Shown one piece after another: positions 26,775 to 39,300 of a DNA stretch of 64,000 nt; the first letter of the stretch is position 1; each line of letters starts with the position of its first letter. This stretch comes from Pithys albifrons albifrons (lineage: Eukaryota > Chordata > Aves > Passeriformes > Thamnophilidae), in assembly GCF_047495875.1 (NCBI RefSeq), contig NC_092460.1:7926520-7990519 (forward strand), in the 5' to 3' direction. The notes below the pieces were generated by a model. That model ran no database searches and was not told where the DNA came from. It was given only the letters and a program-made list of their open reading frames with translations. The translations under genes were made by a program, and so were the position numbers.

Positions 26775-29700
26775 ACTTGCAGGTACCGTTTAGGAATCAT
26801 TAATAGAGGACAAACTGTTAAAACAGTGAAAAAATTTTTTTCCAGACTTTCATTTCAACTAATTCAAATCTTTTGTTTATGTTACTTTACTAGAAGTAAC
26901 TGACATTATTATTATACCTTCACCTCCTTCAGAGAAAAACTGCCTTTGCCAGAACATTCTGAGTTTTCTCATCCCTCCAGTCTGCTTGGCCTTTCCTCCT
27001 CCAAGAGATCCTCAGTCTGTGCCACCTCATGTCTGTGGGGTTGATTTCCCCTCCCAGAGTTCAGTGGTCATAAACTTATCTCCCTTCATCTGAAGATGAA
27101 ATTTTCACAACAAACTACTCATAATAAACCTCAGTATCTGAAAGGATATTACTGATAACTCTCTCCTGTTGCTCTGTTGTTGCTATCAGAGTATAACAAC
27201 AATTTTATGGGGATCCATCATTAATGCAAACCTTTCTGTATTTTGATGGCTGAAATGAGTTTTAAAATGAGTCTGAGCTATAGCTAATCTTCTCCTGAGG
27301 TCTCCAGACCTACTGCAGCATTCCTCATTGGAATGCAACCTGCATCCATCACTCAATTTCCTAACCAGATGAAGCACGATGGTTTCTGGCCTGCCAGGCT
27401 CTGGAGCTCTCATTGCAATAGCAACCTGGGTATTAAAAAAAGACAAATATGTCTGAGATCCTTGTCAGTCTAATACATTCTTACTAGAACTAATAAACAT
27501 ACACAGTTTAATAGACGAAGACTTACTCATTCTCTGAAAAATATCTTGGTGGGAGTGATGATAAAACCATTCACATTCTGCCATTTTTTCTTAGCATTAT
27601 TTGTGTAACTGTGAATCACCTCCAACACCAAACAGGGGACAGGGAAAAGCCAGTATGGCTCCAGCAGGCAAAGGCTTTATTTGAATTTGTAAAGATTCTC
27701 TGTGGCTTACGATCTTCTGGAAAGTATTTGTACCTCTGTCTTTTACCAATGCTGAGTACACAGAAAATATGAGCAATAACAGGCATCACATTGAGTCTCT
27801 TACAATGAACTTCAGTCTGTGATTCCCCTAGATGACAATTTATGAAAACAACCTCTGATTTACAATGAGCAGTTCCATCTTTGAAAAAGTGGAGAATTAA
27901 TAATATTCAGATAAATTGCACAGATTTAAACTCATGGTGATATAAATCAATGGACAGGGCTGCAGATACTCAAGATGCTCTGTCTGTTCTGCAGTTAGGA
28001 GAGCGAGACCTGGAGGGAGGAAGCAGGTGAGACAGCTTCAAGCTCACAGCCACAGCTAAATCTATCAGGGTTTGTGAATCAGCAGGTTCATGACGTAAAC
28101 CCTACAGGAGTACCACCAACAGCAGGGATATGGCAAGTGAGTCTGCATTCCTTTTCCCTTGCCATGGGCAACCTGGCAGATCAGTACAGTTAGAACTGAA
28201 GATGTGATACCAACCTGTGATGGGGAGATGAAGCAGGCTAGGAAGTAACTTGAATATGCTCTTGTGCAAATCATCACTCTTTTAAAAGTTTTTTATTTAA
28301 TTATTTACATTTTATCTCCTTTCTCCCTCCCCTTTTACTTTTTCTATTCTTAAAATTGTTCCGCATTAAATAGATATAAAGTCCTGCTCTTCATAAAAGC
28401 CTTAACATCTGTTCATACAAATTGCAATGTTTTTTTCAACTCTGGAGATGGAAAGTTCGCATTGCACACTTTGTAGTGCTTTATAACGCCAAGCTGGCTT
28501 GATGAATCTCTGTGCCAAGGAGTAAAACTGAAATCAAACCAGACTGCACTCAGGAAATTGCACCTTGTGGAAAGATCGTTGTATGGCAAGAGTTAAGTAA
28601 ATTACTACCACAGTTTGTGTTTTTTCTATGTAGCAGATCAGTGCCAGGCTCCCCATGTACACACACAACAGCAGTGCAGTGCCAGCCTAATGACACAGCA
28701 GGGATGTGTTTGTACTGGGTGTTAATTAGGGAGAAGGGACCAGTCCTGCCATGCTGAGTCCCAGCAGGGCTGTGGGCGCAGGACACACTGCGCTCGGTGC
28801 CGCTTGCTGGGCACCCACTACAGACATGGTGTGGGTAGAGGAACAAGTGCTTTGCTCCCACCCAGCTGTGCACAGAGAGGTTTGGCTTCATGAGGAAGTG
28901 GGAGAAGATGGTCTGTACTCCCAGCTGGGCTCGCTCCATGAACTTCCTGGGTGGTCCATCACCCACTCAGGCCTGACCCTTCAGACTTTCAGAGCGTGGT
29001 CTTCTGGTCACTGCTGAACACAAGATGTGGAGTGTGTCCAGACACAGTGAGGATGGGTGTCTGTTGTTGGGCACTGGTAACCGGTCCAGTGGAATCATGT
29101 GGGAGGGAACGAACAGAGAAAATGACAACTGCAGCACTTTTATTCTTCCTGGTGACTTCTGGGATCCATCTCTGCCATCCTCATTCCAGTAGAGCTTCTC
29201 CACCCAAGCAAGGCTAGGAAAACCCCAAGGAGCTACATTCACTGGAGATTGGAAAATACCCTTTTAAGAAAAAAAGAAGGTTCATTGCCATATTTCAGTT
29301 TGTGATGGAAGATGGTGGCAGCATTTCTCGTTCATTAACATGGCATCTTGCACATTCCTGATGAGCAGAAACACCAAGTCTATCATGTAAGAACTACTTT
29401 AAATTCACAAAATCAAATTGTTTGATGTTTGTGTTTGGAGAGGCAGAGTGCTAAGTACTTTATTTCAATAGGGAAGCGAAGGTTACATTCAGGTATTTAA
29501 ATGATAAAAATATTTTATTATACTATATGATGAAATTTTGATTTATGGAGCTCTTGCTTCACCATCTCATCACTTCTTTTACCTCTTTTGTAATTCAAGC
29601 TCATGTCTCATATTCTTCTGGGAAATGTTGGAGTTTTTTTAAAAAAATACAAATCAAGAAAACTCTTCAATAAGCATTCTGCCTCTACTTTGACTCTTAC

Positions 29701-32700
29701 CTGTAACTGATATAAACAGAGATATAATTAGACATTAAAAAGTCAACACATTGGGCTTCTTAATTAATTATGATTTGCCTATTGAGTTAATGTCCTCATA
29801 AATTATTCTGCAGGAGATGTGATTGCCTTTTCCAGACATAATTGCATTGTCTATCCTATAGAGGCTTTCCACTGATTTCTGTAAAGCTGAAGGTACTGGT
29901 TAATTGTAATAACAACCCATGCACAAAGTAGGCACTTGCATTGTCTTTTCTTGCTCACAGCTTTCCTATCTGCAGGCAATTTACAAAATCTCACAAACTG
30001 CCCATTTACATCTCAGGCATATTTTTTTCCTAAAAACCCACTTAGCTGTAAATGTTTTAAAATCAGGTATGTAGACTTATGTGTCATAGTCTTTAACCAA
30101 TACCCTCTCTATCTCACCTTTTTAGGTGCAGTGTCTTGGCTTCGATGTTTTCATAACTCTTGATACAGGTTAGATAAGTCACATCACAGCTACCTGTAGC
30201 TGTCTAAAAGCAGCACTACTGAAATTTAAGCTATTTCCCAATGCCACAGGAAATAAACAGGCCTGATTATCCTCTTTCAGAGAACAGCAATATTCCCTGG
30301 GAGCATACACACAACATCCATCAATGAAGACTACTAATTAACAGGGCACATATTGCTGCTACCTGATATTGCACAGAGTTTTGCAATGAGTGATTAACTT
30401 TAAATAGCTTGATAATCAAGAGCAAATTATCAGGGAGTGGGCCTGTGCTGTTGGATCAGGTAACCTTCCTTTCCAGGTGTCCCAATGGTCTTCTCTTGAC
30501 CATGCTTGTGCTTACAGAAGGCTGGGTGAAGGAGCAGGGTAAGAGACAGCATTCACATAGGTGTGGGGAAACCATCCCTTATGGCTCCTCATTTGATGTT
30601 CTCCATCTCTCTGCTGGGCTGCAGGAGCTGCACCTCTGTCATGCCTCATACAAAAAGGGGCTCTTTTGCCAAGCATCCAAGATACTCATCATTTCAGCTC
30701 TCGAGAGATGGATTTAGTTTGCTCCTGAAGACCAGCAGTTGTCAGCTATGTGCCCCACCAGGGTCTGGGGCCATGCTGAGTCTGATGGTGGGACTTCTGG
30801 CACTGCTCAGTGGGAGGCTCTGCTCCAACCCAGTTGCTATTTCTACACAGGAATTCACATACAGTCAGATTATTCCTGCTACTTATAGAGAGTTCACTGG
30901 CTTTAATCCAGCTTTTTTGATGTCTTTGGTGGGTCTTTGAATGCCTCATAGGGAAGGAAATTCCCACCTGTGCCTTGCTGAATTGGATGGTGCAAGCAAA
31001 TTCAGGTGAGTGCTTTCCCATGATTAAGGCTCCATCTCACAGACACAGCATGACGATAGCCTATGGCATTGATCTAGGGGAGTGGAAGGACTGTGGTAAT
31101 AGCTGTTACCATTTGAGGTTCCCTCTGTATTCTCTACTATGCATTTTGTTTCTTCTTTCTTCTCTTCAGAATACATAGTTCAGAAATGAGAAACTTTAGA
31201 AAATGTCTCATTTAAATTATCTTTATTTCACCTTTCCCCCTCCTCATTTCCAAGATTGTGTAGGTTTGCTGAATCCTTCGCTCCTTCCAGCTGATCCCTT
31301 CTGCCTCCACAGTGCTATCTTAGCAGGAAAATCCTCCTCCTCACATCCTCCTCCTCTTTTCTTGTAATATTCAGAAACCACTGTTGTGGGCAGGACTCAT
31401 TGTGCTGAGGTTCGTGGGCATTTTCTCTGGTGTGAGTTATTTCTGAAACTAATTAAGTTATCAGCTCTTCTTGACAGGATTTGTTAGGTGCCTGCTTAAA
31501 GAAAACAAACAAAAAAGCTTTGAACCTTTAGAGAGAAGTCACATCGGGGCTCAAACCCAGGTAACTCCCCTACTGCAGTTCAGAACCTCCTTACCTTCCC
31601 CCCTCCCGGTGGCTCAGCTCTTCTTTGGCACCTGCCTTCTCTCAAATTGCTGTGCAAGATGTGCAAATGTTATTTTCCTTTCTGCTGTCAGCTCTTTTCT
31701 CCACATCATTTACTACTTCAAATAACGCTTTGAAAAAGGAACTCTGATGTCTGCTTTCAGATGAAAAATGACAATCCCTGGGTAACCTGTTCAAGCACAT
31801 TGACGGAGAAGCTGTAATTTCAGGATGGCATCTTTCCCTCTGCAGTCATGAGATTTATTGCAGATGAATGGAACAACTGAGAAGTAATTTCTTAGTCACA
31901 AGTTTCAACAGATACACAAGGAAATGCCCTGATAGTCCATTGAGGAGCTACATTAGGTGTAATTTGTGCGAGTGCTCCCATAGCAGTGTATCTCCCTTCA
32001 TCCTGGCATGAAAAGATATCTTTGCAAGTGTGTTTTTCCAGGAAATCTCAAAGGGCTGTTTTATTTGGTTTAAGTTTTGTAAGATCTCATATTTCATTTC
32101 TTTAAGTTAAATTACTGTGTTCAAACCCCCTTTTTTCAGGCTGTGTGTATCTACATGCCCTTAGATGTGACTATAGACACTCCCGTGCAAAGGAAGAAAT
32201 GCCATTCCTGCTGTCTTCCTGCAGCAGGGCATTCAGGGAAAACCAGAGAACTGGAAATAAAGCCTAAAGGTGGAATGATGCCAGAAGAGGTGGAAAGGTG
32301 TTGTGAGCATGTGGGCATTCACAAGGGCTGTTGTGCAGCATCTCCAGCCAGTGCTGCCAGCTTTCAATTCAACCTTTCCCTAAATTTTCACCTGGGCCTA
32401 AGTTCTTTCAAATACACCAAAAGAAGCTTTTGACAAAGAATTGTGCCAAAAGAGCATGAAGGTTATTTTGCTGTTTAAAAATATAGATTGTCTCTTAAGA
32501 GGCCATGATCAGACAGTTGATTTTGCTGAAGAGCTGATTGTCATAGAGATAAAGCTCTGTGGCACACAGGACGCAATGGAAGTGCTGGCAGCCTGTGAAC
32601 ACGGTGCCATTGGTGCCAGAGTTACGATAAACACTGAAAAACACTTCCAGTTATTTTAATTTACTTTTTCTCTGCATCCCTGAACTCTGATCACTTGCAA

Positions 32701-33011
32701 ATTGAAGTGCTCTTAAAAACTTAAAGTACTCCATTAATTTTAAATTGCTCTAAACTCTGCAAGCCCAGAAACCCAAAGAGCACTCTTGAAAATCTGAAGT
32801 GCTACAATTACTTTGAATCACTGCAAAAATGTGGGTTCAAATTCCATTTTATGTGTTTATTTTTTTCACGTTCATATTTTCCTTTGCTGTGCAACAAACA
32901 GAGCAGAGACATAACGTCTTCGGCCCATGAGTTAAAAACACATCACTCTAAGAACAAACCTTCATCCAAATTGTTAAAATAAAGAAGGAGCAATTTTGAG
33001 AATATTTAATA

Positions 33012-33316
33012 ATGGCCAAGGATTGTCAGATCAGTGGAGGAGCTGAGCTCAAAGATTCAAGTGACACATTAAGTGTCCAGCTCATGCTGTCCTCACCACC
33101 TGCTCAGCAGCAGAAAGCAGCAGCACTGCCCTCCCCATGGGACATGGCACTGCAGGAAAACCCAGATCCTGCTCTCCTCTCAGTCCAGGAGCTGAGACTC
33201 CTCATCTCAGTTGGTTTCCAGATTATGGAAGCTGAAGTGACTCTTGTTCATGTGCAAGCATTAGAAAGCTTTCCACAAGAAAGAAGAGAAGCATTAAAAG
33301 CAGAAGTTAGTTTGAG
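33012..33316 (+). other. Possible unannotated exon: ORF ending at a consensus splice donor
   Basis: An ORF opens at ATG 33012 (in-frame stop at 32997) and stays open for 101 codons until AGG|TAAGT. The last sense codon overlaps a perfect donor, TTTGAG|GTAAGTA (donor G at 33317). Its second half has an ordinary protein-like composition, for example ELRLLISVGFQIMEAE and ESFPQERREALKAE. I do not recognise the protein and see no good polypyrimidine tract upstream, so it would have to be a first exon. It may be chance. Confidence 0.2.
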
Positions 33317-33320
33317 GTAA

Positions 33321-36300
33321 GTACCTCAAGAGATTGGTCAGTGCACTGGGCTGGCTGCTGGGCTGGCCTGGATGTATATTCCTTATTACTTATGGATCAG
33401 ACCACTCTTTCTGTGAGAGCTGGGACTTTATCCAAAACTCTTTGTGTACCCATCAGGCCCCTGGGCTGGGCTGGTGCAGCACTGCCCAGTGCTCTCCCCC
33501 ATCTCTGGAGAGCTATGTGCCTCACCACAAACTCCTGCTCCCTTAGCGTGGCAAGAGCGGCATTTGGGAGGATCCTGCAGACAAGCTGCTTTCAGCTAAT
33601 ATCTAATCAAAAGGAAATACCCTTTTGGCAAGGCGTGGGAAGAGCAGCACGGCACTGCCTTCACTGGGGACAAGTCACACTGTGATCTTCAGCTGCTGGA
33701 GGAGACTTTGGGATGACTAATATGTAATAAAGCAGCACAACAGGTTTGGCCCCCTGGTAAAGCCTTTGATTTCACTGGCAGACGCTGACAGACGGAACTA
33801 AGAAATGCTTCCCATGCTCAGATAAAGCTGTCTGAATACCATCACAAATAGAAACTTTAAACAGACCTTTGCTTGGAAATAGGATGTGAAATAATAGCTA
33901 TGCTAGAAAGCTCTTGGAGATCTCTGTTAAATCATTTGTTTCACATTTGTTTTCTCAGAATTTTTTAAAGTAATATTTATCACAAAATAAATAATTCAGC
34001 ATATTTAAAAATGTAAATAAAATATCTGATCATTGCTTCCAAGAAAAAGTGTTAAATATTCAGCTTTTACTCCTTTCTAAAGTAACTGTTTCTATCACAG
34101 GATTGTGGCCTCCCATATGACTGAACAATGCAGTGCTTTCATCTTCAGTGAAAATAATCATCATAGGTTTGCAACCCTCTGTGTCATTGGTAAATCTTCT
34201 ATTTAAAAGTCCTCTACTTTTAGGTTCTAATCTCTCTGTTATGTTCAGTTGGGAGGAAAAAAAATAATTAAAAAATTGTAAGAATTTTTCATCTCTCTTG
34301 AAAGATTTTCACGTTGGGAGTTCAGCATCCTTGGTTGCCTTTGGCATAGTCCTAATTCCTTAAATACATGACTTTGAGCCTGTGTGCCCTGCAGTGTCCC
34401 CTTGACTGTGACCAGGGAAGGATGTGGCATCAGAGGACTCTCTGGGGAACCCTTTATGGAATGGCAGGAACCTACTAAAATACCTTGTAGCCAGGGGGGT
34501 TGTTTGGAGTGACTAGTGGCAGTTCCAGCTGGTTCTGGGCCGCGGAGGTGCATTCCATGGGGACACAGTGCCTTGCTGTGCAGGGGACAGAGCACAACCC
34601 CAGCAAGGTAAGAGCATCGGCAGCTGGGTCGTTGTGATGTCTTTTATCACGACTCCCTCCTTATTAATACCATATGATCAGTCAGCCCACAAGTGATTAA
34701 AAATGGCTCCTCCTGGCAGATGTACCTGCTCAGATCTGCTTTTGGTGATAACCATGCTTTGTTCCAAGACAGGGAGCATGTCACCTCTGCACAGATCTCA
34801 TCCCCTCACTGTCCAGCTCCTTGCTGAGAGCTGCTTGGAAGAACATATGTCCTAAAGCACTTTAGCCATTGTCACCTACAAGAAAGAAAAGTAACTAAAT
34901 ATTCAACATTACTATATGGAAGTCAAAAGACTAAAAATTCATTACATGTGGCAACTATTAAGTAATGTGCGCTGAAGAGCTTGAGTAATTGCTCATGGAA
35001 GAGATGAAACTGCTCTATGAAGCAGAGGGGAAGGGGAAAGACAGAAGAATCTGCATACACCAAGAGCCCTCACCAAGAAAAGACACACTGGTTTTGTTGC
35101 ACTGAAGTAATGGCTAAAAAAGAAAACCATTGGGCTTGATTTTGGAATAAAATAGAGGTCTTGGTTCAATAGATAGAACATTGATAGTACCAGCTGTCCC
35201 ATTGCTCTAATAAAAGATCCCGTTTTCCAGTGGAAAGCCTGATGAAAACATTTCCCCTGTGAGCAAATCCACCTCAGCACTCAGGAGCGTGCTGCTGTGG
35301 CCAGCAGCCTCCCACTGCACAGTGTTTCAGAAATAATTGTCTCAGCCCCCCCTGTATTAGTCCTTTAGCCATTTCATACCTAGTTACCCATCCTCGGGCT
35401 CAGGTCTCTCTCTCAGAAGCTGAACTCCTGGGCATAGCTCCACCATGTCCTCATTCTTGCCAAGCACAACAGCCACAATCTCTTTCAGCACTGACCTTAC
35501 CTATAACTGAAAGAAAATGTACACAGTTTCATCATGTCCAGCTAAGCAGGACATCTCCTCTTTCCACTGCTCACTGCCTCAGAACAGGTCAGTGGTCAGC
35601 CAGATCTAATGGGATTTTGTGTAGTTTTTTCCAGGTAACCAATAGAACATTGCCTGCCTCGAGACCAAGGGCTGATTTCTGTGAAGATTCCACTTGAAAC
35701 ATATCCTCATCTGCTGGTCTTAGAGAGGTAATTCTTTAGCTCATATTTAATTCACTTTGTGTGCTGTGTTGATTTTGTACTGAACTGGCTTCTTGAACGT
35801 TACATTGTGGAATACCAAGTCAAATATTTTATAGAAGCTTAAATCAACACTCTTTCCTTTAGTAAGCAAAATTTAAATCTCATTATGAAAAAATTACAGA
35901 TAGTTTCAGAAGATCTATTCCTGTGGATGGGCATTAATGATATCATCCCTTCTTATTTTTTAATTTCAGCATTTTTCTTATTGTCTGGGATCCATTAGCT
36001 CTCCAGGATCAAAACTCAGCAGGCCTATCAATATCCAAACCATTCAATATCCCCTTAAACAGTAACTTTTTTCCTCCTATCATAATTTTGCCAGTACTCC
36101 ATGATCTCTGAAAAAAACAGCATTAGCAAGAAAAAACAGTCAGTTCTCTTCAAAAAACTTCTGTGCAAAGTATTTACACTGCTGATTTGAAGATGCTGAA
36201 CTGTTTTAACTATTGCTTACTACCCCCTGAACTTTTGCTATTATGCAAATTGTTGTATTATCATCATCTGGTGGGAATGCATCATTTGTGGTTGTTTTTC

Positions 36301-39300
36301 TCCCTGGGTTCAGAACAGGAATATTTGTTCATTAAAAACATTTGCCTTTCTGCATAATTATTGTCATTTCTATAATTTCAATTTGGTAATAGTCCAAAGG
36401 CATTGTTTGGTTTCTCTTCATCCCTAATATATTTTAAATACTTTTCCTTACCACTTTTTTCTCTGTAGCTGCAGCCTGCCTCTTGTATTCTTTCCCTTCC
36501 CTCATCTAATTTATCCAGTTTCTAATTTCCAAATTACACTAATTGCAACTTTCCCTTTTTCTGTTTGTTTTCCATTTGGATACAAACATTGCTCCTTTCG
36601 TTCTATTAGGGCAAAGCTTTGCCAACATCATCCTCATCTTGTAGAACAGTCCATGCATTTCCCAACCACTGAGCTTCTCAGAAATGCTGCCTTTCTCTAT
36701 TTACTCCAAAACCTCTCATATAGCTGACCACGGCTTGCCCTCAGCCAGCAGTGTGCTCTCTGCAGTGACCCAGTGCCAGGGGACAGGATACTCACGGTAC
36801 CGTAGGGCAGGGAAGAAGCCACATTTCCAAAGCACATGGCACTCTGTGCATCTGCAGGGTCAAGGTCCTTCCCAGCAGGATTTATGGGAAGGCATTTGCT
36901 GGACATTTGGATTCTCAAGATGATATCAGGATCTAAATTTTTCTTCTCTACAGAGAAGAAACTCAACAGCTTCTCCAGGAGCCCACTCACAATGATGACC
37001 TCTACATACACAGCAAAATTGACTAAATGCACACTGACTTCCCTGCAGCTTCAGCAAGGCCAGCAGGTCAATCACATTAATATCAGATACTCTGTTTTAC
37101 TGGAGATTTCTTGCAGAAATAAATGTCAGCATGGCTGCAGTCCAGAAATGTAAAGATTCACTGGAGAAATCAAACATAAATGGATCTTACCTTGTGGTTT
37201 GACAAAGTTTCTTCCATTGATATTTCTCCCTAGGCACATCAAGATATAGATGCAGTATAGGACATACTCTATGTAGGGAAAAGGTTAGGATAAAGTGTCT
37301 AAGCATGACACAGAAGCAAGAGAAATTTAGTTCTTTTTGGGTGTAATACATCTCTCCTGACATTGAGGATGTTATTATAAACATCTTCATCTCCATTAGT
37401 GACATAGGCTCCTTTCAGAGCTAAAGAGGCAAATCAAGACTGCTAAGGCAGGAACTATCAGACACATTGAAGGTACCAATCATAAAAGGTGATTGACCAT
37501 AACCTGAAAATGCCTGTTGTGCTGCCATCTCTGCAAAAGATGGTCCTTGTTTTTAAGGAACTTCTGGTTTGCTGATAGATGGCTTGAAGGATGCTTGCAG
37601 CAAAGCTCATGGGAAGGTCATGGCCCTTCAGTCCTTCCTCTCCTCCTTTTGCAGACTCCTGTCAGCAGTTCAGTCTCCTGCTTCCTCCATCACTTCCTGC
37701 CCTGAAATAGCCCCTGTGCCATGATCAGTGTCACTACAGCTTTACCTTCATGGCCACATGGGCCGGAGCCCTGGAAGCAGCAGAGCTTGGAGATTTCTTC
37801 TGCTCTGATTTAGCGCCCCAAAACAGCCTTGCTTTCCCTACTTGCCTGCAAATGTTAAAATCTCCAGATTTTAAAGTTTGCAGTGCAGTATATTAATAAC
37901 ATAGCACATATTCAAATGCATAACTTCAAATATCAGAGTGTTATAGAATAAGGTCGAAATTAAAAGGAAAAGAAAAGCTGAGTGCTTGAGTAGTTCCACC
38001 TTCTTCTACCACATCATGGCACAGGCAGTGGGACGTGGAGTACATGCAACCCATTAAAAAGCTCAAGCACCTGCTAGTGAAATGACCAAGACACAAATCT
38101 ATGAGCACAGGGGTGTTTGTATGACTGGCAACTGCTTGCTAAATTTCATGTTTTGTTTACTCATATTCATCCTTGTTAGATTAAATTAGGTTTCAAAATA
38201 TTTTGAAAATGTTGGACAAATGCCATGTGTCATTAAGGGAAGATTCATTATCTGTGCACAATTATTAAACTTGTATCATACCCTTTTGAGTACCATTTTT
38301 TCCAAAGTTAATTACCCAAAGCTTTTCTGCACCAAGAGTACTAATAAAACCTCTAACAGACTGCAACCAACAATTTTTTGTTAAAATAGAAAAGGGCTTG
38401 CATTTATGTTTAAAGGCAAAAAAATGAAGACTAGTGCCGGATCTTTGAAGAGTATACATTGTATTTGCATTTTCAGAGGCTGGCTCATTCCCTGATTACT
38501 GTGTCCCTGGCTTACTCTTAGAGATGGGGTGAATGTGTCTGTCCAAAGACAGATACTTGCCCAAGTCCCTGTGGTATAGGCAACAGCAATTGTTTTTTTT
38601 TCCTTTCTATGGGTCTCAGAAAGGTTTGTGTTCTCAGCTGTTTCCAGGACTGGTCAAGTGCCAAGCTGCCATTTCAAATATCATCCTGTGTCCAGTTCTG
38701 GACAGCTGAGCTGGCTGGCAAGCCATGGCCAGGCAAGGCACGATGAGGCATGGCCAGCTGCATGTGGGGGATTTTCAGGCAAGAAGAAGACATATATGAA
38801 ACACACTCCCTCAGAAAACACCCTCCACATGGCAGTAATGTTGGGAAGGGTTTCCCAGGAAGTCTGCTACTCCTTACCTTCCCTGTGCAAGGGCAATTCT
38901 CTGTTGATGGGACCAGAAGCAGCAGCTCCTGGGCCTTGAATTACCACAGGAAATTAGGTAGCAAGAGGCAATCCAGTTATGGATGCTGTGACATATGCTG
39001 TCTGTGGGCTTGATCAACTGCAACAATATTTACCTAGTCATCCACTTTCTACTTCGGAGTTAAAAAGGGCAGCAAACATTAAGGGAAGTGGCCTTGTGAG
39101 GGCTTTCTGTTCCTCTCTCATCTACAATTGTAAGACTTTTAATAGATGAAGGACCATAAGAGGGCTAGAAATAAACATGACACCTTTATTGGTTTGGATA
39201 TTTTTAGAGAAACATGCTATCTCATAGGTAGGAAATACTGTATAAAAGAAAGGTGTCTTGGCACTGTAGAGCTTTCCAAATAACAGTGTAAGGAAGCCAG

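Larger units (their letters stand above)
10993..33011. other. CADPS 5' flank, middle part: no gene recognised
   Basis: Low-CpG, AT-leaning sequence. Landmarks are AT-rich low-complexity stretches near 12650-12720 and 13010-13100, the CRE at 15553, the CpG micro-patch at 17085-17255, a T12 run and the hairpin at 26750. Segments near 24480-24660, 26580-26660 and 29755-29850 are rich in TAATTA-like homeodomain cores and look like conserved non-coding DNA by eye, but this was not tested. Confidence 0.65.

Noticed and set aside
36697..37032. 111-aa minus-strand ORF checked for retroviral dUTPase or protease similarity
   Set aside because: No motif held up; the resemblance was limited to a few residues.
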